This document shows positions 47,176 through 58,825 of a stretch of 64,000 bases of DNA, in pieces (position 1 is the first letter of the stretch; each line of letters opens with the position of its first letter). Source of the stretch: Zantedeschia hybrid cultivar. Taxonomy: Eukaryota; Streptophyta; Magnoliopsida; Alismatales; Araceae. Below the pieces are notes generated by a model. That model was not told the DNA's origin. It was given only the letters and a program-made list of their open reading frames with translations, and did no database searches. The translations under genes and the position numbers were made by a program. The stretch lies in assembly GCA_030544215.1 (NCBI GenBank), contig JARZZO010000016.1, positions 31,642,001 to 31,706,000 of the forward strand. The letters are read 5' to 3'.

Positions 47176-49492
47176 CCCATCGCACTCGGCCCTGCTTGGC
47201 CGAACGATATGGTGATGCTGGCAGTGAAAGCACTCGCCTGACCACGATCGATAGCCTGCTAGCGGGCTCGCTGGTATCTCTCCTCCACCATCCGGCGCTC
47301 GTGCTCTGCCACGGAGAGGCGACCCTGAAGACTCTCCAGTCGAAGGTGGTCGCAATCTCTCTCCTCAGTCAAGATCTCCAGGCGAACCTAGAGTCGTGCG
47401 AGATCTCTAGTGGAGAGATGGGCCACCTGCTCCTCGAGCTCACAGACCCGAGCTGCGTTGATCTCAGCCCTCTGAAGGGCCTCCTGAAGCTCAGCAACCT
47501 GCAGAAGAAAATATTGTTAGTCCAAGGTAATCAAGCGATCAAAATCAAATTTAGAAAAAGAAAGTAAAAGGGAAAGGATAGAACTTACTCGAGCAGCGCG
47601 ATCCTCCTCCGCGAGAGAAGCTCGATGGATGGCGGAGGCAAGCTGGCCTTGGAGGTCGGCAAGGGCAGCCTCGTGAGCAGCAGACGGCGCCAAAGATGAT
47701 GAGGCTCCATAAGTAGGGGGAGACGTCTGGGTGTAGACGGCTCGTTGCACCAAAAGACAACCGTCAGTGGCTAATTGTCAAAACAAATTAATTAATTAAA
47801 ATATTCATACATAACATGCATACATACCAAATCAAAGAGCTCCTTCTGGACCTGTTCCAACTGGGCCTCGGCATCTTGGAGGCGGGCCCGGAGGTCGATG
47901 ATCACGGCATCTCGTGCATCCTGCATACCACACATGCATACATTCATTCACAAATATAAGTTAAAGATAATAATAAAATGAAAGAAGCATAAGTCATACT
48001 TATATCGAGAGGTCGGAGCAGTCGCAGCTGATCGGCGTAACGTGTCCGGTACTGTTAGAGGTAGGTTGCGCTACTCTCCGCTTGAGACTCCACTCGGACA
48101 CCCCGACGATGCCAATCTTCGTATTGCTTCGGGAATTTCGCCTGCCAATCGGTGAGGGCTTGCTTGTCCCTCATGCTCCGTCCTACTCCCTCCGGGACCT
48201 CCTCATCCACTTACTCCTGGTGGAGACTCAGTGTCCTCATGACTAGGAGGAGGCGGAGCGGCTCGATCTCGTTCAGGCAGTAGAGCTACATCTGCCGACC
48301 GAACCGTCTCCGGCCAGCCGTCACCCACGGCTGGCCCTCCTCGTCCATGCCCAAGTACGGGCGCCAAACCACCTGCATACATGTTAGATGCATTCATATA
48401 AATAAATTGCATTTAATAAATAAAACACTGCATTTAATAAATAAAATTGAACAAATTAAAACTTACTAGAAGCTCCGGATAGTCAAGAAACTGACGGCGA
48501 AGGGCCGTCAGCTGGTGGTGCTATGGGGCCGTGTCCACGATGGGCTGCCAGCGGTGAGCCAAAGGGACAGCATCCGGCCTCACAATCTACGCCCTGCCGA
48601 GCGGAAAGTATAGATAACTCCATACCTGCATACATAAACATGTAAGTTAGAAAAGCATCATATCATTACATTTCATATCATGAACAAATAATAAAATAAG
48701 TTATACCTGAAGAAACGGCGAGAAGCCGCTGATAGTAGTCTCGCGGTCCGGCGTAACTGCGGAAAGATCAGCAAAGAGGTGGGCCAGAAGGGCCGCACCC
48801 CATGCATACAAATGCAGACTCTCTAGATCATCTAATAAACTAAGAAATCTACAATAGATATGGTCGCCTTTCGTACCGAAGAGCAACCGACTAAAAAAGA
48901 AAACTAAAAAGACTCTCAACTGTCTATCTACCTCATCTGCCTGGCTAGGGTCACTACAGTAGACAGAGGAGGAGGACTCAGCTAGCCTACTCCTAAACTC
49001 CTCCCGGGTCTCGTCAGACCGACGTCGGGGCTCTACAAAACCTCGAGCGGCCTCTACCTCCACTCTAGGGACTGTCCTAGACTCTCTATCTAGGGTGGAC
49101 ACCTCTATACCTAATAGGGCCTCTGCCAACCCTCGGTAGTCGGGGTAGGTCACCCCGCTCACCGGCCTACCATCTACTCTGAGGCCAGTGATCCTGGCCA
49201 CGTCTTCTAAGCTAGGGACCATATGTCCCCAGGGCATTAGGAAAGCCTTGCTTTCCGCATGCCACCTCTCCCGCAGCGCCTGCAGGAGGACCAAATCGAG
49301 CCAAAATGGCTCGATCTCGAGAATCTTCGCAAACCCCATCTGGCGCAGGCGCGCTTTCTGGAATTCCGGGAGTCCCCGATATGCACCTACAACTAGGTCC
49401 CACGAGATGTGAGCCCTCATCGTCTCCTACAAATAAAAACAAGAAGATTTCATTAGTTAATGGGCTTAATAAATCAATGAAATATTCTATTT

Positions 49493-49665
49493 AAAAGGCG
49501 CCGAGCTATGTGAACGCTCATTGAAAGGCATCCACCATCCCTGACGCCATTTAAACCTATCTCTGTACTATTTAAAAATTTGAATTTTGGCTTGAATGGT
49601 GTCGGACCAAGGCGACACCCTTTAAAAGGTGTCACCTGGTCTGGACGCCATTCAAACCCGATTTC
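49493..49665. repeat. Four motif copies in intron 1 of antisense gene 1
   Basis: GCGCC/AACGC and GCATC/GACGC between 49493 and 49560, and GTGTC/GACAC and GTGTC/GACGC between 49596 and 49660, all with 10-base spacers. The GTGTC/GACAC copy shows both arms changed together. Confidence 0.75.
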
Positions 49666-50159
49666 AAGTTCTTCTAAAGAACCCCTTTCTCCCTCTTTTT
49701 CTCAGTCCATTCGATCACACAAGGAACTTACCAAGTGTAGAGCCTCTTCCTCTTCTTCTCCTCCTTCAATCATTACCGGTGGAGGGACTTCCTCTTCTAA
49801 AATCGCCACCGCCGCCTCCAAGGCCATTGCCTCCTCAGGGGGCACGGCTTCACGCTCCTCCCTCCTCACCCTGCGCACGGCACGACGATGTTTGCCACTC
49901 CCCTGGGATCCTTCACCTTGTTCCATGGCTTTAAGAGAGAGTTTGAGAAAGAGAGAGAAAGAGAGCTCTGGAGAATGAAGAGGTGGAGCTTGGTCGCCGG
50001 TGCCAAGAGAAAGATGGCCGGAGAGGTGAGGATCGCCGGAAAGAAGGATGTCGGTGGTGGAGAGAAAGACGGTGATCGTCGAGGAGGTCGCCGGAGATGA
50101 GAAAGAGAAGTTTTGGGAAGAATGAGGAAGAAAGGAGGGCTTGCGCGGGTTCTGTTCGA

Positions 50160-50705
50160 GAAGATTGAAACGCGTCGGGGTACAGCGGCGCCATTTAAGG
50201 CGCATAAACTGAGGCGGCAAAGCCAGAGTTTTGAATTGAGTAAAAGGCGTCTATACATCACGACGCGTTTCAGATTAAACCGTCAATTCTAGTAAGAACA
50301 GTACAATACATGATGATTAAACGCGTCTAGCTAACACGACGCATTTCAGTGGATTAATCACAGAATTAATGGTAGAATTCTGTGGAAAAACAAGAAAGAG
50401 AATTAAAAGGCATATACACTTATGGACGTGTTTCAAGGATAATTCAGGATTTTAAGGATTAATCTTTGATTTTTGGAAAAGATTTTTGATTGAAAGGTGT
50501 CTAGACATGTGGACGTATTTTAAAATTAATTCGAGATTTTCAAGATAAATCTCTTATTTTGGAAAATGATTTTTGACTGAATGGCGTCTATACATCTGGA
50601 CACGTTTTAAGGATAATTTGTGATTTTAAGGATTAATCTCTGATTTTTGAAAAATGAATTATGATTGAAAGGCGTCTTTATGAGTAGACACGTTTTGCAT
50701 TAAGT
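50160..50705. repeat. Seven motif copies upstream of antisense gene 1
   Basis: About every 85 bp from 50170: arms GCGTC/GGCGC, GCGTC/GACGC (50247-50266), GCGTC/GACGC, GCATA/GACGT, GTGTC/GACGT, GCGTC/GACAC, GCGTC/GACAC. All spacers are 10 bases and unrelated. The region is otherwise AT-rich without ORFs. Position relative to the start at 49926 fits a promoter. Confidence 0.85.
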
Positions 50706-50814
50706 ATACCCAAATTATCATATTTCAAGGAAAAATTAAATTTTTACTCAAGGAAAAATCTTGGACAAGTCACATAATATTGAGGATAGATATCACGACA
50801 TAAAAGAACAATTC

Positions 50815-50837
50815 TTTATTGAAATAAATTCTTTATT
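50815..50837 (-). terminator. Polyadenylation signals of antisense gene 2
   Basis: Two AATAAA hexamers on the minus strand (50837-50832 and 50820-50815), about 225-245 bp after the stop codon at 51059. Placement fits 3' end formation of the antisense transcript. Confidence 0.55.
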
Positions 50838-51058
50838 ACATCATAAAAGGAAAAGAAAAAGAGAGCTTTCAAGGACAAATTTCCTGAAGCCCCATTACAT
50901 ATGGATAGGTTAAGCCTCTATGAGCATTCTGAGAGAATTTTACACGACGATTAAAGCTAATATTCCACAATGTGACTATAAGTTCAGTAGCTTCATAGTC
51001 TTCATCGGATTCCATGGCACGCTTCTTGATTGGAGATGTATGGGAAAACTTAGGGAAT

Positions 51059-52257
51059 TCATGGCGAGGCAGGCTGAGTTGAGTATAGCACGAACTCAGT
51101 AGCCCCGATCAGTTTAAGCTCTGCACCCGCTGCACGGTGTACTTGGATGGGCTTTCCTACAAGAGCAAGAGGTGAAGAGTCGAACCCATTTGCTGACATT
51201 GTTCTCAGATAATCTCTTCAGTCAGCTCGAGTCTTGAGTTTTGGCACTCGATTGATCATCTTATTGAATTTCACTATATTGGAGATATGAAAGATAGAGC
51301 TATTTTGATAGATTTGAGATGGTCTTGCAGAATTCCTAGTGTGATATTCAAACTTGAAGTGCAACTCAACCCATCGAGCGAAGAGTAGCATGCAACCATA
51401 GGAAGGCTGACCTGTAGACGCTACAGAAAGCCCACTGTAGAGATAGGCTAGAATCGTTGTGTCTATCTGTCTTCCCTCAAAGATCCCACAGATTGCACTG
51501 ACTTGATCGTCTTCTAGTATGTTATCTTGGGTAGGAAAGAACAAAGCTCTGGCTAGGCACGTGGTGAAAGCTTTCATCATGTTTTCAGTGTCATCCTCTC
51601 TAAGATCTTCAATCTCGTACAAAGTCCACTCTGCAAGCTTTGCAAGATTGATTCCTTTCTTGGTGAGGCATCCTTTAATTTCTTTTGGGTCCTTCATGAT
51701 TTTCATCAACAATTGTTGACCTGTGATCTTTTTCCTCATCAAAGCCATCTTATTCTGGATCATTTCATTGTTATTGTTCAATTTGATTTTGGGAAGGCCC
51801 AATAGGAGTTCAACCTCCTCTAGAAGAATAGTGCATTCAAATTTAGGAAAAACTAAGGTATGGGTTTGAGGATGCCATCACTCAATCAAAACACCCATAG
51901 CCGCCCAGTCCACGTTTGGACTCTTGTAATGCTTTGTATGGACTACTAGACCTTGGATGTTCCACTTGGAAACAAAGGATTGCATAGAAATAGTAGTATT
52001 TTTAGCAAGCTTGCGAATCTAAGGGAGATATGTGAATTTCCTTGGGCCGGGAAACAAAGGATATGCCTAGAAAATAGAAGGGGAAATTACAATGAAGAAC
52101 TTGAAGAACATGGAGAAAAAAGGAAAATTGAAGAAGAAGGATTGAAGGAAAAGAGGATTTAACTTACTTGGAGGTTAGGATCTCTTCCATTTAGATGATT
52201 TTCAACATCGGAAAGCCTCTCTAGCGTCTTCTTCACCTTCTTGCTTGAAGAATCCAT
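51059..52257 (-). pseudogene. Antisense gene 2: PMD/DUF7745-like protein, two exons
   Basis: Exon 1 (52257-52168) encodes 30 residues beginning MDSSSKKVKKTLERL and ends CAA|GTAAGTT. Exon 2 (52066-51059) follows TTTTCTAG and is in phase 0; total 366 codons. The line DWAAMGVLIE*WHPQTHTL then FPKFECTILLEEVELLLGLP matches the W-P-x-T-H-x-F...LEE pattern of retroelement-associated PMD or DUF7745-type proteins, a family-level guess. Lesions: TAG (LP*IRKL), TGA (IE*WHP) and TGA at 51218, after which the frame continues to 51059. It has its own TATA box, intron and poly(A) signals, so it was an independent antisense transcription unit. Function unknown. Confidence 0.7.
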
Positions 52258-52374
52258 CTTGTTCTTGAACTTTTCCTTCTTGAAGCCTTGAAACATTGAA
52301 AATTCTTGAACTTTAAAGAAAATCTCTAGCTTTAATCTCTAGATTGTGTTAGGGATGCCTTGATACAAGTTTAT

Positions 52375-52388
52375 GGAGTTTATATAGA
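52375..52388 (-). promoter_or_regulatory. TATA box of antisense gene 2
   Basis: TCTATATAAACTCC on the minus strand, about 120 bp upstream of the ATG at 52257 and about 100 bp from the nearest GCGTC-N10 motif on its upstream side. Confidence 0.65.
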
Positions 52389-52486
52389 GAATTGCGATTC
52401 TAGGAAAGCTTTTCCGGATTGGAGAAGGGATGTGCACGAAAAGAGTTGGAATCCGGATAAAAGTTAGCCAGAACCTGTTTCTGCGA

Positions 52487-52562
52487 CTGAAAAGGCGTCG
52501 TTGAACAGCGATGCGTTTTAGTTGGATTAATGGCGTCGGAGCGACACGACGCGTTTTCAGGG
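52487..52562. repeat. Two motif copies upstream of antisense gene 2
   Basis: GCGTC GTTGAACAGC GATGC at about 52496 and GCGTC GGAGCGACAC GACGC at about 52536, both 10-base spacers, with AAA and TTTTAG flanks. Confidence 0.85.
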
Positions 52563-53620
52563 TTTTCTGTTATTTATCCGAAATTCAATGTTTATCCATA
52601 TTTTGATGCTTACTTAAACACTTACTTGAAGTTACTGATGAATTTTTTAGTGCATAAAATTTAAGAAAATCCAAATAAAGCTGAAAATATCAAGAACATC
52701 CTACTGTGGGAGTTTATGAGTCCCTACCGTGGCTAAAAAGACGGTTATCTATATCCTTGTATTCTTTCATATGATTAATTTGCATTATCAGCATTACTAT
52801 ATGTTAAATATATATTAGAGTATATTAAGGACCTTGTGGTTTTGATAAAACTGGAATTTGAGTTCCCCTTCAACAAAAACAGTGATAATTCCAGAGAATT
52901 CTTAATCGCACGGATAGGCCGTTGGATTGTTAATTAATGAGGACGATTGTTCTGCTTTTGTGAAACCGTGCGTGGATAAATGAGTTTCGGCTTAGCACTG
53001 AATTACAAGAATTGGTATCTTGACTCATTAATGACAATTTAACAATATTATCTTTGATTAATTTATATTTTATTTAACTTTATAATTTTCTTTTCTTTTA
53101 GCCCAGCATGCATCATGTAGGACTTTGATATAATTGTGATAAGAATTAATTATTGATTAAGTTTCAAACCATTGATCAAATAATTCCAAAATGATATGAA
53201 ATATTCCATTCTGAATTGAATATCTTGATTATCTTTGAGGTTCGTTTGAAGATATCCTTGAAATTCTATCCTTTCTTGGAACTCTTTATCAAACATTTTT
53301 TGTTTTTTTTTAAGATCCATTATGGTTGCAGTACGTCCACATTGGCTGGCAATCACTCCCCACGATGAAACCTGCAGTGTCTATGACCTGCGGTACTTCC
53401 CAATCCGTGGAGGTTGATCGACCTTATTTTATTTTCTTGTTTATTTCATCCAGACATGATTGATTCAATTGATCTCCTTGAGTTATCTTCATTGATGATT
53501 TTGAGAAAAATTCCAATCATGTGATGTTAAGAGCTTGTCTCATCACACCTTGGCATCACCTTTTCAGTACATTTCATTTCATTTCATTCCCTTGCAAAGA
53601 CGATGTCAAGGTGAGGCAGC
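52563..53620. other. Tat 3' non-coding region
   Basis: AT-rich, no credible ORF. Just before the 3' LTR the sequence CAAGGTGAGGCAGC is only weakly polypurine, a poor PPT. Confidence 0.5.
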
Positions 53621-54895
53621 TGTAGACACGTTAATTTTGACATCATTTTGAGTAAATTTCATGTCATATAATAATGCCTCAAAATGGTCTGATAGTTAAT
53701 CATTAGTTAAGTTTTATTAATCTTTCTGAGTTAATTATCTAAATGACATCGGTCAGACAAACATAATTTAAGTTAATTAATTAAATTAATTTTAACTCAA
53801 ATTTTTAATAAAATATGAAAGACGTCGACCTGTGTAGACGCCATTTAGAGTTTATTCCTATTTTGATATTTAAATTTGAATTTTAATTAATTGATTAATT
53901 AGCTAAAAGACGTCTTCCATGTACGACGCCATTTAGGTCTCCTAAGTTGTTTCTGTCTCTTTTTCCGGATGTTTATCCTTATCTTAATTAGTCTAAAAGA
54001 CGTCTTCCATGGGCGACGCGTTTTAGATAATTACAAATAAAGATGAATTAATCTATATTTATCTGTTTGTTAGTTTGATAAACTTCAAAATCCTTCATGT
54101 TAATCTTTAAGTAACCGCGGATGTAAAGCCTATAAATACCCAATCCTTTGGTCATTAAAAAGTTAGTGATGATAGCGATAATTGAGTGAAAATTGAGCAA
54201 AGAATCTTAGCGACGACGTCCAAACGCTGAAGGATCGTGGTGCTGCTGCTATTTCCAGGAGTTTTGAAGCAAGCTACATTCTTTCTTCATCCATTCTTCG
54301 TTCTTTCAAGATCTATTCAAGACCAAGACTTTCCAGGGGCTATCCAACTTAGTTCTTAATTGATTTCTACATTTTTCTCATACTTTCATCACATTAGCAT
54401 CATAATTTCATCACATCACTCCATACAACATACACTCACTAGCATAATTTCAAACCTATTTGTTTAAGGGGTTTAAAAGACCATCAAACAAGTGAGTTCT
54501 TTGTTTAAGTTGCATGATCAGAATCTTCATTAGAATAGATACTACCTCTGCTTGAGTTCTTATTATTTTCTTTTATCTTTGTTGTTGTAAGATACTAAGG
54601 AAGATAAAGATGAGAGAATAAAAAAGGAATCTGGATGATCCTCAAAGTCCGATAAGCATCCAAAGTAAGAACAAAGTCAAAAGGGTTCTCTTTCTTCAGC
54701 CGGTTGAAGAAGGGGAATCAAGAACTCCGACATCTCCCAATTCCAAAACAGGTAGGCGAGCAATCTTTTCTTTTATAACTGTTTAGTTAAAAGTTCCTGG
54801 CGATCACATTCACTTAGTTTCTTTTTAATAGGTTTATTTGTCACATAATCAACATAAGTTTTTATGATAATCACACCCCGATTTGAGCACTCACA
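53621..54895 (+). repeat. Tat 3' LTR
   Basis: Matches 33438-34713 throughout. It contains the same three motif copies (about 53814-54025, spacers GACCTGTGTA, TTCCATGTAC, TTCCATGGGC) and TATA box (54130-54138). Confidence 0.95.
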
Positions 54896-55600
54896 CATGG
54901 TTCTTCTTTTACCTCATGTTGGATGAGGAGGCAGGCGTAACATGAATAGTGTTTATGGCATAGACCCGACCGGGTCTGCCGTTGATGTAATTCTTCCGGG
55001 CACAGGAAGTGTGCCGCGTCGTCTTCTCTTCCAAAGCAGGCTTCGGTGCAGCCATGACCTCTAGAAAGTAAGGGGATCCGATGACAACAGGGAAATCGCC
55101 AAAGCATGTTGGTGTGGTGAGATATCCACACTAAGCATGGGTGGCAATCACAAGCAGGCCATAGGTGACTTTGGCAACCATTTGATTCTTTTTGAAATTT
55201 CTTGCACCTGCCCAAAATATAGCAGCATTAGTGTTGTCATGATAAGGGCCTTACTGGACGGAGAGATGAAGGGAAGGAGACGTCCCACCGGGCGTGCCAT
55301 TTGTGAGACTTCATATTTTTATTATTTTGAAAGAATTTGGTTTAATTAGAGAATTCTTGGGGTTTTGAAAACACGGTCTTCTCTTTTTTTTTTTTAACAT
55401 AGACTTTGAGAATTTGGAGTTAGTCCTCAAGTCTAAGATTTTGGATCAAGTGTGGATCTGAGTGTTTGACCTCTCCCCACTGGCCTCAGTCAATGTTAAT
55501 TATGCAAATCACTGATTGGCAACCCTTGATTAATCGTCTGTTAAAGTCCATTAAGACAACAAGAATAAACGAATAACTTGCTTTGATGCCATACATGGAG
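54896..55600. other. Region right of the Tat element
   Basis: Starts with CATGG, the right target duplication. A minus-strand stretch at about 55200-54905 can be read in a protein-like way (for example GRVYAINTIHVTPASS), but it has an internal stop and no recognised domain. No gene is claimed. Confidence 0.35.
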
Positions 55601-57838
55601 ATTAAGGATTTTTTTTAATTCGCGTATCCTATAAGGGTCCTTAAAGGATTTTTAAGTTCACATGAGGACATGAGAACTTATGACCTTCAAATGTGCTAAG
55701 AAGATATGTTTTCGGACCAAATCTTCATTAGAACCCTTTAAAGAATATGAAATGATTAAAAATATCCTTTAAGTATCCTTTTAAAGGATATATAATTTTT
55801 GGACATTATATCCCCTATTCTTAGATTCATTTAGGAGGATAAATAAACATAAAGGATATCCTTAACTAATGGGGCGTGAAGGCCACCACATAGATATTCT
55901 TTAATGGTCCTCCAACCGATATGAAGGAACCAAAGTTAGGTAACTTCAAATCTAATTTAAGTCAATCAATAATTTGAGCGAACGTATGAAATAATCAAAT
56001 TGAATACATCCACAAGTCATGTACAATTTCATTAATCACATTCAATTAAATCAAACTTCGGTTATTCTGCTAATGGGAATGAACAACAATTTTACAAACT
56101 TTTGGTCATACCGATATTAGGCACTTTGGTCACTCTAACGATAGGAACAACCTATGACCTTGATGGCCGTTCCACCAATAGGAATGAATGGAGAAGGGGA
56201 TTTTGGTCACTCTACCAATAAGATTAGACCACACATTAAATGGTCATTCCATCAATAGGAATAAACTGAGAAAGAGATTTCTGTCACTCTACCAAAAAAA
56301 GTGAACCATACATTTCATGGCCATCTTATCAATAAGAATGCACCACGAAAATTGATTATTGGTCAATCCATCAATAGGAAAGAACCACAAATACGTTGGT
56401 CATTCCACCCATAGGAATGAACTACAAAATTAGTTAATTAAAACTTTGGCCATTCAACTAATATGAATGAACTACATGATTAATTAATTAAAACTTTGGC
56501 CATTCAACTAATATGAATGAACCACATGATTAATTAATTAAAACTTTGGTCATTCAATCAATATGAATGAACCACATGATTAATTAATTAAAACTTTGGC
56601 CATTCAATCAATATGAATGAACCACAAATACATCAACATGATTACAAATTAATCCAAGGGTCAAGCCCAATATGTGCCACGCACGACAAATGCCGGGGGC
56701 TTTGGAGTCTTAGATGGAGCATTCCCACGAACTTTTTCTCCACCGACAAAGCATACATGCCTTTATAAAAGCCTCTTTTCTCCTTAGCAACAGCCCCCTA
56801 TAGGCTATTTATAGAGTGGGGAAGAGGAAGATGAGGATGAAAAGGAGAGAAAAGGGGGTGCGGTGACACCCCCCACCAGTGGGGAAGGGAACTGGTGGCA
56901 CCCGCCACCAGTGGGGGTGCCAACCGATAGCACCCCTCATCGGTGCGGGTACCTGCCGGTGTATACTTCCAGAAGTTTAGATTGACCACTTATAAAAATC
57001 AAAACCTTAGTTGTTATATAATAAAAAATAATCATTTAATGAGTTATCATAACCTACTTCTTGATGAATTAAGAACAATCTCTTTCCTTTTAGTTTCCTT
57101 CAAGCTACCCACGAATGCTCCTTGATCTAAGCTTCTCCCCACGTCTCAAACTCCAAAGAAAATAATTAAGATCAAGTTTTATTTTCTGAAGAACACTATA
57201 TGAACTTATCCTAGAGTTAGGGTTGCGTGTAAGGGGAGTCAAGCACGATCCCAAGGCCTTATTTCTAGATCTTTTCCTTCTTAATACTACTCAAATTAAG
57301 CCTTCTTCATGCTAGAGTCGACCTCCAACAATGGAAGACTTAATGACCAAGTTAAAGAGCTCTCCTAGTCCTAGTGCAACTAGGACTCAATTCCTGTAAT
57401 GCTTTATTTCCTAATATGAAGATCATATTCGACTCTCAAATTAATGGAATTAGCAAAAACTCCTTTTGAGAAAGTTGTAGATCTTAATCTCCTTTTTCTA
57501 ACCGTACCAAGATCATAAGTTTTCATTATTGAACGCAAAGATATCATCATTTTAATGGACTACTGTCATGCACCCTGCTAATCCAAAAATTTGGCTAGTC
57601 CATAGTACACTAGGTTCCTACTCAAAATACTAATAAGTCCAATGGGCCTAGTTTGACTTAACTAACTTCTCCATTCTAAATCCATTATTAAACTAAATAA
57701 TGAACTATAAATAGACTTAAATTATCCTAGCCTATTAATTAATTTAATTAACTAAAATCTACTTAATTAATTAAATTGGGCTTAATAATCCAAGACCCAT
57801 TAATTAAATGAATTATATTCAGGATATAGGATATAACA
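55601..57838 (-). repeat. Probable LTR of a chromovirus (Tekay/Del-like)
   Basis: Read on the minus strand it begins TGTTATATCC at 57838, just after the integrase tail. It has a TATA box (56816-56805, CTCTATAAATAG) about 1 kb in. The downstream U5-like part contains tandem repeats. The far end is not defined; 55601 is a guess. Confidence 0.4.
56100..56640. repeat. 50-bp tandem repeats plus older degenerate monomers
   Basis: Four near-identical 50-bp units on AAACTTTGGCCATTCAACTA from about 56431 to 56630. Upstream, from about 56100, older monomers with GGTCATTCCACCAATAGGAA recur irregularly. They lie inside the probable chromovirus LTR. Confidence 0.85.
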
Positions 57839-57861
57839 TCTTCTTCCTGATAAAGAAATTT

Positions 57862-58262
57862 CGTCCTTAAAATTTAAATTGACATAACTCACCGAATTAT
57901 GTCTTCCGTCTCCCATGTAGCTTCCTTTGTAAAGGAATTACCTTGGTAAGCTGCACTTGCTCTAATGGTCCAAAATATGAATCGACTTCTCTTCATAAGA
58001 TAAGTCTGGTTGCACTTCCAATGGCTCATACCTGATCACATAAGATGGATATGAGATGTACTTCCTAAGCAAAGACACATAGAATACTGGATGTACATTA
58101 GCCAATACAGGTGGTAAAGCAAACTTGTAAGCCATTTTACTAACTCGTTGGAGAATCTCAAATGGCCCAATGAATCTTAAATTAAGCATGTCTTTCTTTC
58201 TGAACCGTATAACCCCCTTCGTAAGAAACACCTTGAGAAACACATGATCAATGTTGATAGCC
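57862..58262 (-). pseudogene. Chromovirus integrase C-terminus and tail fragment
   Basis: The minus-strand frame reads VFLKVFLTKGVIRFRKK, then GPFEILQRV, ANVHPVFYVSLLRKY and YEPLEVQPDLSYEE, the conserved end of Tekay/Del-type integrases before the chromodomain. A stop at 57962 is followed by an EATWE-like tail in a shifted frame. Homology begins abruptly at about 58262, so the rest of pol is missing. Confidence 0.8.
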
Positions 58263-58312
58263 TGATACCAAAAAAGATGATGTAAGACAACTAACAGAAA
58301 TAATAGACTCAC

Positions 58313-58825
58313 TAACAGAGGTAGAGATCAGCAACAAGTAATATGGTAATAAGTAGACGCAACCTAATCGCACAATTGTAAAGTTGATAACCACGCCGAA
58401 TAACAAAAGCTAGCTGAGTAACCGTCCCTCTCGCGTGAGGAAACATGAGACCGTTGGCAGTTGAGAAATTACCGCAAGTTTAGAAAATTAGAACCACTCC
58501 AAAGTTATGTTGGAATTCGGGATAGGTGTAACATGCTCTCAAGCCAGTAATGATGATGTATCACGAGCTTAAGTATCCTACCTCACCTGTCGGTGACAGA
58601 TGAAAGTAAATACCAAGAAAAGTAGGCTATGGTAGGAGAGAGAAGTACGTACATTCACGCTGGTGCGTGGGAGAAGACCATCCAGTGCACGTGTATCACC
58701 CTCAAAGTACAATAAAATAAGGCCCACTCTTCGTAGGGGGGTAACATGCTACAAATAACCAATAAATGAAATCTAAGGGGTAAATATGACAGTTGACGGG
58801 CCATGTGTGATGCGCATGCTAATGT
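58313..58825. other. Unassigned spacer
   Basis: No ORF, splice pattern or repeat that I can support. Confidence 0.4.

Larger units (their letters stand above)
45529..49926 (-). pseudogene. Antisense gene 1: plant mobile domain protein, seven exons
   Basis: Exons (minus): 49926-49732, 49426-48707, 48625-48467, 48372-48004, 47920-47828, 47744-47589, and 47498-47176 plus 45622-45529. Every exon is a multiple of three and every junction is phase 0; with the solo LTR and one target duplication omitted, the last exon is also in frame (703 codons including stop). Exon 1: charged N-terminus ending ALHL|GTAAGTT. Exon 2: plant mobile domain (RQMGFAKILEIEPFWLDLVL, ALRERWHAESKAF, LEDVARITGLRVDGRPV). Exons 5-7: heptad-like coiled coil, then a proline-rich end. 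Lesions: seven in-frame stops in exons 3, 4 and 7, a donor changed to ATAAGT (exon 4) and an acceptor changed to TGCAA (exon 6). Plant mobile domain proteins occur in TEs and in silencing-related host genes. The introns survive because sense genomic RNA would not splice them. Confidence 0.82.
33438..54895 (+). mobile_element. Giant Tat/Ogre-type Ty3/gypsy retrotransposon
   Basis: 21,458 bp between matching LTRs (33438-34713 and 53621-54895), flanked by TATGG and CATGG (a 5-bp target duplication with one mismatch). Domain order: gag, protease, G-patch-like, RT, RNase H, a second archaeal-type RNase H, integrase. The dual RNase H and the large non-pol region before the 3' LTR identify the Tat lineage. 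The 3' half holds two antisense genes and a solo LTR. The LTRs differ by a few percent by eye, so the insertion is not brand new. Sense frames are intact apart from scattered stops, so the copy cannot move on its own. Confidence 0.95.

Noticed and set aside
45529..49926. Possibility that antisense gene 1 is a host gene into which two Tat halves inserted
   Set aside because: It lies between the pol and 3' LTR of one element whose two LTRs match and whose outer flanks share a target duplication.
50160..50705. Considered as CRISPR or tRNA-like repeats because of constant arms and variable 10-base spacers
   Set aside because: Arms are short and drift, spacing between copies is about 85 bp and irregular, and no associated genes exist; treated as a regulatory or hairpin motif.
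54871..55215. A 114-codon minus-strand ORF
   Set aside because: It crosses the 3' LTR boundary, has no domain, and a neighbouring frame looks equally plausible.
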